The position numbers and the translations under genes were made by a program. Of a DNA stretch of 64,000 bases, positions 41,786-51,424 are shown in pieces. Within the stretch, counting starts at the first letter, position 1, and every line of letters starts with the position of its first letter. The stretch comes from Cupriavidus lacunae. GTDB taxonomy: Bacteria > Pseudomonadota > Gammaproteobacteria > Burkholderiales > Burkholderiaceae. Below the pieces are notes generated by a model, which saw only the letters and a list, made by a program, of their open reading frames with translations, ran no database searches and was not told the origin of the DNA. Location of the stretch: NCBI RefSeq assembly GCF_003353055.1, contig NZ_QKWJ01000006.1, positions 124,001 through 188,000 on the forward strand, read 5' to 3'.

Positions 41786-43777
41786 TTACCGGGGGCTGAG
41801 TTCGCCCGCCAGTTCCGGCGGGCCGATCTCATAGCGCCCGCGGCCCGCGCCCTTGGCGCGGTATAGCAGCACGTCCGCCAGCCGCATCAGCTCGCGGTCC
41901 TGGGCCGGGCCGCCGTTGTAGAGCGCCACGCCGATGCTGACGTCGACGTCGGCGCGCACGCCTTCGAAGTCGAAGGGGGCGTCCATCGCCTGCAGGATGG
42001 CCTGCGCCACGCGGCGCGCCGCGGCGGGCTGCGCCATGTCTGCCAGCACCACGGCGAACTCGTCGCCGCCCAGCCTGGCCACGGTATCGGTCTCGCGCAC
42101 GCAGCTGCGCACGCGCTGCGCGAAGTGCTGCAGCAGCAGGTCGCCCGCGGCGTGGCCATGGATATCGTTGACCGCCTTGAAGCGGTCCATGTCCAGGTAC
42201 AGCAATGCCATCAGCGTGCCGTGCTCGCGGCTGCGCGCCATGGCCGCGTGCAGCTGGCCTTCGAAGGCACTGCGGTTCATCAGCTGGGTCAGGTGGTCGG
42301 TGCGCGAGATGCGCGCCAGGCGCTGCGTTTCCAGCTTGCGCTGCGTGATGTCCTGCACATGGATATGCACGCCCACCACCTCGCTGCCGTCAGCGCTCCA
42401 TTCCGGGCGCAGGCTGGTCTCCATGCAGTGGTATTCGGGGTCGTTGTCTTCGGTTTCAAAGGTCACCGCCGTGCCCGCCAGCGCGCGCTGCAGGAACGGC
42501 TGCACGTGCGCGTAGCGGGCCTGGCCCAGTATTTCGCTCACGTGCCTGCCGCGCAGCTCCTCCGGCTTCAGGCCGAAGACACGCTCATAGGCCTGGTTGT
42601 TGAACACATAGCGTTGATCGGGGTCGATGAAGGCCAGCAGCGACGGCAGTGTGTCGGTCACGGCGCGCAAGCGCCGTTCGCTGTGGTCCAGGGCCTGGCG
42701 GCGCTCGCGCACGTCGCGCATCAGCTTGATGAAGGCGCGCGTCAGGTCGCCGATCTCGTCGCGCTGCTGGCGCGTCGGCAGCCGCTCGAATGCGGACAGG
42801 TCGTTGGCGCTGGCGTGCACCACCTTGTGCAGGCGCGCCAGCGGCGCCAGCTGGCGCCGCACCGCCAGCCAGATCAGCAGGGCCACTGCCGCCATGGCCA
42901 CCCCGGCCATGCCCAGGAAGCGCTGCTGCATCAGGTGCAGCGGTGCATAGGCCTCATGCGCGGGCAACAGCGCCACCAGTTCCCAGCCGGTGCTCGACAT
43001 CAGGTAGCGGGCGATCACTGGCCGCGCCGGCGTGAGGAATTCGAGCGGCGCGGGGCTGTCATCCTCGCCGCAGGTATCGGCTACGGCCAGGGCCGGCTGG
43101 CGCGCCTGCGCGGGATCGGGATGGCGGATGTAGACCGGCTCGGGGCCGGCCGACACCAGGCAGTAGTAGCCGGTGGTGCCGAGGCGGTTGTGCAGGATCT
43201 CGACCAGGAAGTTGGCGCTGGACAGGTCCAGCCAGCCGCCCACCAGGCCGACGAAGGCCTGGTTCGGCGCCAGCACCGGCACCGCCACCATCACCCCCAT
43301 CTGGCCGTTGGTGCGTGAGCGGATGGGTGCAGACACCACGGGCACGAGCGAGCGGGCGGCCTCGCGGAAATAGCTGCGGTCGCCAATGTCCGCCCCGGCG
43401 CCGCGGTTGCTGACGATATCGCCTTGCATGTCGGCGACCAGCAGCGCGTTGAACGCCGCCGGCACCGGAACCGCTGCGGACAGCGCATCCAGCGCCCGCT
43501 CCCTCACCGCGGCGGCTTGCGCGCCGTGCGCCTGCGCCAGCAGGCCGCTGAGTTGCGCAGCCTGGTGCGACAGCAGCGCGATGCGGTCGTTCATGGCGGT
43601 GTCGAGCTGGCTGGCGGTCAGCTTGACGACGGAGTCCTGCTGGACCTGCAGCGCATCGTGCAGGTCGCGGTGTGCATCGTACAGGGCGGTCAGCACGATG
43701 CCGGTGCCGAACACCGCGGCCAGCACGGTGGTGATGATCGCAATGCGCGCTTTCAGCGTGGGTGTGTAGACGGGCAT
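41786..43777 (-). CDS. Diguanylate cyclase with dCACHE, HAMP and PAS domains
   Basis: A 663-aa membrane sensor making c-di-GMP. A transmembrane helix (about 10-30) starts a periplasmic dCACHE sensor (about 35-275), a second helix (about 285-306) is followed by HAMP (305-358) and PAS (365-480). The GGDEF domain runs from about 490 to 650. The active motif GGDEF is at 570-574 and the product-inhibition I-site RETD at 561-564, exactly five residues before it. The start at 43777 excludes a non-homologous 67-residue extension. It is divergent from the GGDEF-EAL gene at 44009, with 231 nt between them. Confidence 0.9.
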   Translation of the reverse strand: MPVYTPTLKARIAIITTVLAAVFGTGIVLTALYDAHRDLHDALQVQQDSVVKLTASQLDTAMNDRIALLSHQAAQLSGLLAQAHGAQAAAVRERALDALSAAVPVPAAFNALLVADMQGDIVSNRGAGADIGDRSYFREAARSLVPVVSAPIRSRTNGQMGVMVAVPVLAPNQAFVGLVGGWLDLSSANFLVEILHNRLGTTGYYCLVSAGPEPVYIRHPDPAQARQPALAVADTCGEDDSPAPLEFLTPARPVIARYLMSSTGWELVALLPAHEAYAPLHLMQQRFLGMAGVAMAAVALLIWLAVRRQLAPLARLHKVVHASANDLSAFERLPTRQQRDEIGDLTRAFIKLMRDVRERRQALDHSERRLRAVTDTLPSLLAFIDPDQRYVFNNQAYERVFGLKPEELRGRHVSEILGQARYAHVQPFLQRALAGTAVTFETEDNDPEYHCMETSLRPEWSADGSEVVGVHIHVQDITQRKLETQRLARISRTDHLTQLMNRSAFEGQLHAAMARSREHGTLMALLYLDMDRFKAVNDIHGHAAGDLLLQHFAQRVRSCVRETDTVARLGGDEFAVVLADMAQPAAARRVAQAILQAMDAPFDFEGVRADVDVSIGVALYNGGPAQDRELMRLADVLLYRAKGAGRGRYEIGPPELAGELSPR

Positions 43778-44008
43778 GTGGGGCGCAGTTGCGCTGGTGG
43801 CGCGGACTGTCGCGTACTTGGAGGGGGGCGTCTCGGGTGCAACCCTACCATATGCCGCCATGGCGGGGCATGCGGTCTTCCCCCCGAACGGGTTCAACCC
43901 TTGGGCGGGGGTGTGCGGGCTGCCTGTGCCACGGTATAGTCCCCCGTTAATGCGAAGGCACGTCCACGCAGTCGGCAAGCCCCTGCTGCATGCCGGAACC
44001 GATCCAAC

Positions 44009-47000
44009 ATGAGACTGACTTCGCTTCCCCCTGCCTTGTTGTCATTGCTGGTCGCGGCCGGCGGCGCGCTGTTGACGGCAGGGGCATGGCTGCAGGCCGA
44101 GCGGCTCGAGCGCCGCGAGGCGCAGCAGCATTTCGACGCCCTGCTGGGACAAGCCGGCAGCGCGCTGCGCGAGCGCATGCTGGAGAACGAACGGCTGCTG
44201 CGCGGCGTGGCCGCGGTGATGACGGCCAACCCCGGCACCTCGCGCGCGCAGTGGCGCAACTATCTCTATACCGCCCAGCTCGACGACCTGCCGGCCGGCA
44301 CCCAGTCCATCGGCTACGCTCCGCTCACACCGCAGCACCAGGCCGCGCGGCTGGTGCAGGCCGCCCGCGCCGACGGCCTTGCCGATTACGGCATCCATCC
44401 CGGCGGCACGCGCGACGTGTACGCGCCCATCCTCTATATCGATCCGCTGGACGGGCGCAATACCCGCGCCGCCGGCTTCGACATGCTGTCCGATCCGACC
44501 CGCCGGGCCGCGCTGGAAGCCGCCCGCGACAGCGGTGAGCCGCGCCTCACCGCCGGCCTGGACCTGGTCCGCGACGCCGAGTTGGCGCAGCGCCAGCGCG
44601 GCGCGCTGGTCTTCCTGCCGGTCTATGGCGGCGGCGCCGCCGTCAGCACGGTGGCGCAGCGGCGCCAGGCCGTGCTCGGCTACGTCTACCTGTCGCTGCG
44701 GCTGGGCGACCTGCTGCGCGCCGTCGGTGCCCCGGCGGCGAACGAACTGGAATTGTCGCTGTATGAGGGCAGCCCCGCCGCCCTCGGCGCGCTGCTGTCT
44801 GGCGGTCCCACCGAGGGCGAACGCCGCGAAGACGGCAGGGCGCCGTTGCTGCAGGGCGATCGTCAGGTCCAGTATGGCGGGGGCAACTGGACGCTGCGCG
44901 CCGCCACCCGTCCTGCCTTCGAAGCCGCGCATGGCGCGCGGCAGCGATATCAGGTACTGGCCGCGGGCGCGCTGGCGACGCTGTTGCTGGCATGGCTCAT
45001 CCATGCGCTGGCACGCCAGGGCCGCGCCGCGCGCCAGCGCGAAGCGCAGGCCGTGCATGCCTGGGAAGATGACAGCGCCATGCTGCAGGCGTGCCTGGCG
45101 CAGTCGGCCGACGGCTTCCTCATGACCGATGCGCAGGGCGTAGTGGTGCGCGCGAGCGAGCGGGCCGGGCAACTGTTCGGCACCGATGCGCAGCGTCTGG
45201 CCGGCCGCAGCCTGGACACCCTGGTTCCCGGCGCGACCGGTGTTACCGGCGTTACCGGTGTCGTTCCCGGCGATGCCGCGGCGCGGCCCGAGGTCCATCG
45301 CGAACTGGCAGGCGTGCGCGCTGACGGTAGCCGCTTCGCGCTGCGCGCCAGCGCGGCCCGCCTGCCCGCCGCCGAAGGCGGCGCGCCGCACTGGCTGTGG
45401 TCGATCACGGACCTGGAGCCCGAGCGGCGCGCGCAGGCATCCGCCGCGGTGCAGGCCGCGCGCTATGCCGGGCTGCTCGACCACGCTGCCTTCTGCGTCA
45501 TCACCTTCGACCAGAACGGACTCATCACTGGCATCAACGCCGCCGGCCAGCGCATGCTCTGGTACACCAGCGCGGAACTGGTCGGCCACATGAACATGAC
45601 CGGCCTGCATGTTGCCGCCGAACTGGCCGAGCATGCGCGTGCCCTCAGCGCCGAGCTGGGCGCGACGGTGCCGTCCGGGCTGCCGGCGCTGCTGGCCAAG
45701 GCGCGGCTGGGGCTCACCGACGAGCGCGAATGGACCTGGGTGCGCAAGGGCGGCTCGCGCATGCCGGTGCAGCTCGCGGTGTTCGCCTTGCCCGCCCCCG
45801 CCCCCGAGGTACCGCCGGCCAGGCCTTCGGACCATGCCGAGCCTGGCTTGCCCACGCTTGGCTACCAGGCCATTGGCTACGACCTGACCGAGCGCCGCCG
45901 CGTGGACGAGTACATCCGCCACCTGGCGCTGCACGACCCGCTGACCGGCCTGCCCAACCGCGCCGAACTGAGCGAACGCGCCCAGGCGCTGCTGCTGCAC
46001 GCGCGCAGCCACGGCGAGCGCGTGGCGTTGCTGCTGCTCGACCTGGACCACTTCAAGCACATCAACGATTCGCTCGGCCATCCGGTGGGCGACGACGTGC
46101 TGCGCACCATGGCCGACCGCATCAAGGGCACGGTACGCCAGGGCGATCTGGTGGCGCGCATGGGCGGCGATGAGTTCGGCGTGGTGCTGGGTGGCCTGCG
46201 CTATGACAGCGAGGCCGAGCTGATCGCCGCCAAGATCCAGGCGCGCGTCAATGAAGAACTGCAGGCCGGCGGCCAGCGCCTGCGCGTGACGCCGTCGATC
46301 GGCATGGCGATCTTCCCCGACGACGGCGACACGCTGACCGAGCTGCTCAAGTCCGCCGACTCGGCCGTCTATGCGGCCAAGCAGGGCGGACGCGCGCAAC
46401 TGAGCCGCTTTGCCAGCGAAATGGCCGAGGCCTCGCTGGCGCGCTTCACCATTGAAGGGCTGCTCCGGCGCGCGCTGGCCGGCAACGAGTTCCGACTGCG
46501 CTACCAGCCCATCGTCGAGACCGCCACGCTGACCATTCCCGGCGTCGAGGCGCTGATCACCTGGGAGACTCCGGAACGCGGCGTCATGCACCCGGCTGAG
46601 TTCATTCCCATTGCCGAGCAGAGCGGCCTGGTCGCGCCGCTGGGCGAATGGACGCTGGCCACCGCCTGCCGCGAGATCCAGGCCTTGCGCCAGGAACTGG
46701 GCCGCGAGATCGAGGTGGCGGTCAATGTCTCGCCGCTGCAGCTGCGCCAGGCCAACTTCCCCGACACCGTGGCGCGCTGCCTGCAGCAGGCCGGCCTGCC
46801 GCCGCAGGGGCTGGTGATCGAGGTCACCGAGGGCATCCTGGTCGATGGCGGCGAGACCACCATCGAGACCTTCCGCCGCCTGCGCGAGCTTGGCGTGGGG
46901 CTGTCGATCGACGACTTCGGCACCGGCTACTCCGGGCTCAACTACCTGACCCGGCTGCCGATCAGCCGGCTCAAGATCGACAAGTCCTTCGTCGACGACG

Positions 47001-47257
47001 TGGCCACCCCCGGCCACGACCAGGCGGTGGCCGCGGCGATCATCGCGCTTGGCCACCAACTGCACCTCAAGGTGATTGCCGAGGGGGTGGAAACGGCGGC
47101 GCAGTTCGAATTCCTGCGGGCGCAGGGGTGCGACGGGCTGCAGGGGTTCCTGTTCAGCCAGGCGGTGCCGCAGCAGGCGTTGCGGGCGCTGCTGGCGAAA
47201 GGGCTGGACGTGCCGGTGCCCATCTCTGCCGGCGTGCCGGGGCAGCACGCGTCCTAG
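44009..47257 (+). CDS. GGDEF-EAL protein with CHASE and PAS domains
   Basis: A 1082-aa membrane protein that may both make and degrade c-di-GMP. Transmembrane helix about 8-28; periplasmic CHASE domain about 60-290; second helix about 313-335; PAS domains about 350-470 and 485-625. The GGDEF domain (635-800) has GGDEF at 719-723 and I-site RQGD at 710-713. The EAL domain (815-1065) has EAL at 847-849, NVSPLQLRQANF, EVTEG at 938-942, DDFGTG at 968-973 and EGVE at 1025-1028, so the phosphodiesterase residues look intact. A small duplicated GVT-GVT loop lies at about 411-417. Confidence 0.92.
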   Translation: MRLTSLPPALLSLLVAAGGALLTAGAWLQAERLERREAQQHFDALLGQAGSALRERMLENERLLRGVAAVMTANPGTSRAQWRNYLYTAQLDDLPAGTQSIGYAPLTPQHQAARLVQAARADGLADYGIHPGGTRDVYAPILYIDPLDGRNTRAAGFDMLSDPTRRAALEAARDSGEPRLTAGLDLVRDAELAQRQRGALVFLPVYGGGAAVSTVAQRRQAVLGYVYLSLRLGDLLRAVGAPAANELELSLYEGSPAALGALLSGGPTEGERREDGRAPLLQGDRQVQYGGGNWTLRAATRPAFEAAHGARQRYQVLAAGALATLLLAWLIHALARQGRAARQREAQAVHAWEDDSAMLQACLAQSADGFLMTDAQGVVVRASERAGQLFGTDAQRLAGRSLDTLVPGATGVTGVTGVVPGDAAARPEVHRELAGVRADGSRFALRASAARLPAAEGGAPHWLWSITDLEPERRAQASAAVQAARYAGLLDHAAFCVITFDQNGLITGINAAGQRMLWYTSAELVGHMNMTGLHVAAELAEHARALSAELGATVPSGLPALLAKARLGLTDEREWTWVRKGGSRMPVQLAVFALPAPAPEVPPARPSDHAEPGLPTLGYQAIGYDLTERRRVDEYIRHLALHDPLTGLPNRAELSERAQALLLHARSHGERVALLLLDLDHFKHINDSLGHPVGDDVLRTMADRIKGTVRQGDLVARMGGDEFGVVLGGLRYDSEAELIAAKIQARVNEELQAGGQRLRVTPSIGMAIFPDDGDTLTELLKSADSAVYAAKQGGRAQLSRFASEMAEASLARFTIEGLLRRALAGNEFRLRYQPIVETATLTIPGVEALITWETPERGVMHPAEFIPIAEQSGLVAPLGEWTLATACREIQALRQELGREIEVAVNVSPLQLRQANFPDTVARCLQQAGLPPQGLVIEVTEGILVDGGETTIETFRRLRELGVGLSIDDFGTGYSGLNYLTRLPISRLKIDKSFVDDVATPGHDQAVAAAIIALGHQLHLKVIAEGVETAAQFEFLRAQGCDGLQGFLFSQAVPQQALRALLAKGLDVPVPISAGVPGQHAS

Positions 47258-47283
47258 GCGCCCAAGGGCACGATCCATAACTT

Positions 47284-47303
47284 GCCGGCATTCCCATGCC
47301 GGC
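47284..47303 (+). terminator. Hairpin after the GGDEF-EAL gene
   Basis: 8-bp stem GCCGGCAT / ATGCCGGC, loop TCCC, 26 nt after the stop codon; no U-run. Confidence 0.4.
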
Positions 47304-47419
47304 GTCCGATCCCAAATCCCCCGATACCCCCATCGAAATACTTTGCCGATCTGCCACACGGCTGGCATCTGCACTGCCTATGCTGCGACCGATTCGATTG
47401 AGATTGCGGAGATTCGGTG

Positions 47420-48523
47420 ATGCAGGCAGGCAAGTCCGGGGAGGGCAGGGCATTCCTGGCCGTGGAGCAGGTCAGCAAGCGCTTTGGCGGCGCTGGCGGC
47501 TTCGTGGCGCTGGACGGCGTGTCGCTGTCGGTCGGGCAGGGCGAGCTGCTGTGCCTGCTGGGTCCCTCAGGGTGCGGCAAGACCACATTGCTGCGCATCA
47601 TCGCGGGGCTTGAGCGCGAGGACACCGGTCGCATCCACGTCGGTGCGCGTGAGCTGACTGGCTTGCCGCCGCAGGCGCGCGACTACGGCATCCTGTTCCA
47701 GTCCTACGCGCTGTTTCCCAACCTGACCGTGGCGCAGAACGTGGCCTATGGCCTGCACGGGCGCGGCATGGGCCGCACGCACCGCGACGCGCGCGTGGCC
47801 GAGATGCTTGACCTGGTCGGCCTGGCCGGCAGCGAGCGCAAGTTCCCGGGCCAGCTCTCCGGTGGCCAGCAGCAGCGCGTGGCAATGGCTCGTGCGCTGG
47901 CGCCGGCGCCTTCGCTGCTGCTGCTCGATGAGCCGATGTCGGCACTCGACGCGCGCGTGCGTGAACACCTTCGGCTGGAACTGCGCCAGCTACAGCGCCG
48001 CCTGAATATCACCACGGTGATGGTCACGCACGACCAGGAAGAGGCCATGACCATGGCCGACCGCATCGCCGTGATGGACGGCGGGCGCATCGTGCAGGCC
48101 GGCACCCCCGCCGAGATCTATGAGCAGCCGGCGTCGGCCTTTGTCGCTGGTTTTGTCGGGCAGGCCAACTGGCTGCCGGGGCGCAGCGTGCAGGCCGGGC
48201 GTTTCACCGTTGGCGAGGGCAGCGAGGCCGTCGATTTCCTGGTCGGCTCGCCGCAGCCGTCGGCATCCGCCGGCCGGCTGTGCTGCCGCCCGGAAGCCGT
48301 GCGGCTGGACCCGGATCCCGCCGAGCCCAACCGCCTGCTGGCGCGCGTGGTCGACCAGACCTACCTGGGCAACCGCTACCGGCTGGCGCTGGAAGCTGAC
48401 CGCCTGCCGGGGCTGACCCTGTTTGCCGACGTGGCGCGCGAGGCGCGGCACCGGCTGCCCGATGCGGGCGGCCACAAGTTCTGGATTGCGCTGCCGGCGC
48501 AGGCGCTGCGGGTGTTTGCATGA
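47420..48523 (+). CDS. phnT: 2-Aminoethylphosphonate-type ABC transporter, ATP-binding protein
   Basis: A 367-aa ABC ATPase: Walker A GPSGCGKTT at residues about 50-58, signature LSGGQQQR, Walker B LLLLDEPMSALD, H-loop MVTHDQEEA, and a C-terminal TOBE domain (about 280-360). Domain layout and the linked permease and binding protein match the predicted 2-aminoethylphosphonate uptake system of the PhnSTU type; related systems carry iron, polyamine or sulfate, so the substrate is predicted. The ATG at 47420 follows GGAG; a GTG one codon earlier is less likely. Its stop overlaps the permease start (ATGA). Confidence 0.82.
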   Translation: MQAGKSGEGRAFLAVEQVSKRFGGAGGFVALDGVSLSVGQGELLCLLGPSGCGKTTLLRIIAGLEREDTGRIHVGARELTGLPPQARDYGILFQSYALFPNLTVAQNVAYGLHGRGMGRTHRDARVAEMLDLVGLAGSERKFPGQLSGGQQQRVAMARALAPAPSLLLLDEPMSALDARVREHLRLELRQLQRRLNITTVMVTHDQEEAMTMADRIAVMDGGRIVQAGTPAEIYEQPASAFVAGFVGQANWLPGRSVQAGRFTVGEGSEAVDFLVGSPQPSASAGRLCCRPEAVRLDPDPAEPNRLLARVVDQTYLGNRYRLALEADRLPGLTLFADVAREARHRLPDAGGHKFWIALPAQALRVFA

Positions 48524-50247
48524 TGCGCGCGGCCACTGTCGTCCTGCCCGGGGATACGCAAGCCGCATCGCTGCGCGGCACCGGCCTGGCCTCGCGGCTG
48601 GCGCACGGCGCCCCCGCCGCGATGAAGTGGATCTGGCTGGCGGCGCTGGCCGTGGGCTTGCTGCTGCCGCTGCTGGCGCTGTTCCGCCAGGCCTGGTTCG
48701 ATGCCGCGGGCCAGTGGGCGCTGGGCGCGCGCATGGCGGCGCTGGTGGCAAGCCCCAATTTCCTGCCGATGCTCGGCCGCAGCATGGCAGTGTCGCTGGC
48801 GGTGGTGGCGCTGGTGGTGCCGCTGGCGTTCGGCTTTGCCTATGCGCTGCAGCGCTCCTGCATCGCGCTGCGGCCGCTGTGGCGCGGCGTCGCGCTGCTG
48901 CCGCTGTTCGCGCCGTCGCTGCTGCCGGCGATCGCACTGGTCTACCTGTTCGGCAACCAGGGCATCTTCCGCGGCGCCTTCGGGCAGGGCGGCATCTATG
49001 GCTTCTGGGGCATCGTGCTGGGCGAGGCCTTCTACACCTTCCCGCATGCGCTGATGGTGCTGGTGGCGACGCTGTCGCTGGCTGACGCGCGTCTCTATGA
49101 AGCGGCGCGCGCGATGGGCGCCAGCCCGTGGCGCACCTTCCGCACGGTCACACTGCCGGGCGCGCGTCAGGGGTTGTTTGCCGCGGGCTGCCTGGTGCTG
49201 ACGCTGGTGGTCACTGACTTCGGCGTACCCAAGGTGGTGGGCGGCGGCTATCCGGTGCTGGCGCTCGAAGCGTACAAGGCAGTGGTCGGGCAGCAGCAGT
49301 TCGACCGCGGCGCGCTGATCGGCATGCTGCTGCTGGCGCCGGCACTGCTGACCTTTGCCGTGGACATGGCGCTGCAGCGTCGCCAGCGCACGCAGATGGG
49401 CAGCCGCGCGCAGGTGTATGTGCCGGCGCCCGAGCGAGGCCGGGACAGCGCGTGCCTGCTGCTGGTGCTGCTGGTCAGCACCGCGCTGCTGGCGGTGATC
49501 GCCACCGCGGTGGGCGCATCGCTGGTCAAGCTGTGGCCGTACAACCTTGGCCTGACGCTGGCGCATTACGACTTCGACAACATGGACGGCGGCGGCTGGC
49601 TGGCCTACCGCAACAGCCTGAAGCTGTCGGTGCTGACCGCGCTGGCGGGCGCCGCGGCGATCTTCCTGGGTGCCTGGCTGACGCTGCGCACGCGCGGCCC
49701 GGCCTGGCTGCACGGCGTGCTGCGCGCGGGTTTCCTGCTGCCGATGGCGGTGCCGGGGCTGGTGCTGGGCCTGGGCTATGTGTTCTTCTTCAACGCGCCC
49801 GGCAATCCGCTGCACGCGCTGTACGGGACCATGGCGCTGCTGGTGCTTTGCAACGTGGCGCACTGCTACACCACCGGCCACCTGACCGCGGCCGCGGCGC
49901 TGCGCCAGCTCGACAACGAGTTCGAGGCCGCCGCGCTGTCGCTTGGGGTGGCGCCGCTGGTGACGTGCTGGCGCGTGACGGTGCCGGTGTGCCTGCCGGC
50001 GCTGCTCGATATCTTCCGCTACCTCTTCGTGTCGTCGATGACCACGGTCTCGGCGGTGATCTTCCTGTACAGCCCCGACACCGTGCTGGCCGCGATCTCG
50101 GTGCTGAACATGGACGACGCCGGCGACACCGCGCCCGCCGCCGCGATGTCGACGCTGATCTTGCTGACCTCGGTGCTGGCGGCCTTGCTGCTGCACGCGG
50201 TCTCGGCCGGCTGGCTGCGCCGCGCGCAGCGCTGGCGCACTGGCTGA
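48520..50247 (+). CDS. phnU: 2-Aminoethylphosphonate-type ABC transporter, fused permease
   Basis: A 575-aa inner-membrane protein with two binding-protein-dependent transport domains in one chain, giving about 12 helices. Each half has an EAA-type loop: EAARAMGASPWRTFRTVTLPGARQG near residue 200 and EAAALSLGVAPLVTCWRVTVPV near residue 475. The fused form is typical of the 'putative 2-aminoethylphosphonate' (PhnU2) and iron(III)-type permeases. Translation is coupled to the ATPase gene by a 4-nt overlap; a second ATG follows directly at 48523. It delivers the ligand of the 50310 binding protein to the cytosol. Confidence 0.85.
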   Translation: MMRAATVVLPGDTQAASLRGTGLASRLAHGAPAAMKWIWLAALAVGLLLPLLALFRQAWFDAAGQWALGARMAALVASPNFLPMLGRSMAVSLAVVALVVPLAFGFAYALQRSCIALRPLWRGVALLPLFAPSLLPAIALVYLFGNQGIFRGAFGQGGIYGFWGIVLGEAFYTFPHALMVLVATLSLADARLYEAARAMGASPWRTFRTVTLPGARQGLFAAGCLVLTLVVTDFGVPKVVGGGYPVLALEAYKAVVGQQQFDRGALIGMLLLAPALLTFAVDMALQRRQRTQMGSRAQVYVPAPERGRDSACLLLVLLVSTALLAVIATAVGASLVKLWPYNLGLTLAHYDFDNMDGGGWLAYRNSLKLSVLTALAGAAAIFLGAWLTLRTRGPAWLHGVLRAGFLLPMAVPGLVLGLGYVFFFNAPGNPLHALYGTMALLVLCNVAHCYTTGHLTAAAALRQLDNEFEAAALSLGVAPLVTCWRVTVPVCLPALLDIFRYLFVSSMTTVSAVIFLYSPDTVLAAISVLNMDDAGDTAPAAAMSTLILLTSVLAALLLHAVSAGWLRRAQRWRTG

Positions 50248-50309
50248 CATTTTCCCGCTTCGCCGTACCCCTGCATTCCGGAACACCGACCGTACCCAAA
50301 GGAGAAACC

Positions 50310-51338
50310 ATGTCCCGCATCACCAACCTTGTCGCGGCGATTGCCGCCGCGGCCGCCCTGCCGCTGTTGGCCGGCAATGCCAGCGCCGCCACCGTGCTGA
50401 CGGTCTACACCGCGCTCGAAGCCGACCAGATCGCCGCCTACAAGGCCGCATTCGAAAAGGTGCATCCCGATATCGAGATCAAGTGGGTGCGCGACTCCAC
50501 CGGCATCGTCACCGCCAAGCTGCTGGCGGAAAAGGCCGCGCCGCGCGCCGATGCGGTGTGGGGCCTGGCCGGCTCCAGCCTGGCGATCCTGGACAAGGAA
50601 GGCATGCTCGACCCGTACGCGCCGAAGAACCTGGCCGCAATCGATGCCAAGTACCGCAGCCCGGCCAACCCGCCGGCATGGGTCGGCATGGACGTATGGG
50701 GCGCGGCGATCTGTTTCAACACCGTGGAGGCGCAGAAGCTGGGCCTGCCCAAGCCTACCTCGTGGGCCGACCTGGCCAAGCCGGTCTACGCGGGCAAGGT
50801 GGTGATGCCGCATCCGGCCTCGTCGGGCACGGGCTTCCTCGATGTCAGCGCCTGGCTGCAGATGATGGGCGAGCAGAAGGGCTGGCAGTACATGGATGGC
50901 CTGCACAAGAACATCGGCCTGTACACGCACTCGGGCTCCAAGCCGTGCAAGATGGCCGCGCAGGGCGAGTTCCCGATCGGCATCGCGTTTGAATACCGCG
51001 CGATGAAGTCGAAGAAGGAAGGGGCACCGATCGATATCGTGCTGCCGAGCGAAGGCCTGGGCTGGGACATCGAGGCCACCGCCATCGTCAAGGGCACCAA
51101 GAACCTGGACGCCGCGCGCAAGCTGGCCGACTTCTCTGCCTCGCGCGAGGCGATGGCGCTGTATGAGAAGAACTTTGCCGTGCTCGCCGTGCCCGGCATT
51201 GCCAAGCCCGACGCGCTGCTGCCCGCCGACTACGAGAAGCGCCTGATCAAGAACGACTTCCGCTGGGCGAGCGACAACCGCGACCGCATCCTCGCCGAAT
51301 GGAGCAAGCGCTACGAAGGGAAGGCCGAGAAGAAGTAA
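50310..51338 (+). CDS. phnS: 2-Aminoethylphosphonate-type ABC transporter, substrate-binding protein
   Basis: A 342-aa periplasmic binding protein. Signal peptide MSRITNLVAAIAAAAALPLL, cleaved after ASA. The mature protein starts TVLTVYTALEADQIAAYKAAF, the pattern of the extracellular solute-binding family 1 members that include iron(III) and 2-aminoethylphosphonate receptors. Segments RADAVWGLAGSSLAILDKEG and HPASSGTGFLDVSAWLQMMGE agree with the latter group. The start follows AAAGGAGAAACC. It is the last gene of the transporter operon. No phosphonate-cleaving gene (phnW, phnX, phnA or C-P lyase) lies in the window. Confidence 0.83.
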   Translation: MSRITNLVAAIAAAAALPLLAGNASAATVLTVYTALEADQIAAYKAAFEKVHPDIEIKWVRDSTGIVTAKLLAEKAAPRADAVWGLAGSSLAILDKEGMLDPYAPKNLAAIDAKYRSPANPPAWVGMDVWGAAICFNTVEAQKLGLPKPTSWADLAKPVYAGKVVMPHPASSGTGFLDVSAWLQMMGEQKGWQYMDGLHKNIGLYTHSGSKPCKMAAQGEFPIGIAFEYRAMKSKKEGAPIDIVLPSEGLGWDIEATAIVKGTKNLDAARKLADFSASREAMALYEKNFAVLAVPGIAKPDALLPADYEKRLIKNDFRWASDNRDRILAEWSKRYEGKAEKK

Positions 51339-51385
51339 GGCAAAAAGTCAGGCGAAAGGCGCACATGGCGGCGAGGGGGACGGCC

Positions 51386-51406
51386 CGCAGAAACGGGTAC
51401 GCTCCC
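51386..51406 (-). repeat. Short intergenic repeat, copy 7
   Basis: The minus strand reads AGCGTACCCGTTTCTGCGGG, matching copies 4-6 across the core. It lies between the convergent binding-protein gene and PadR-like gene. Confidence 0.6.
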
Positions 51407-51424
51407 TGCGCCGCCCCGGCCGGA

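Noticed and set aside
44042..47374. 1110-codon minus-strand open frame opposite the GGDEF-EAL gene
   Set aside because: It covers a gene with complete catalytic motifs in the other strand and itself has no motifs.
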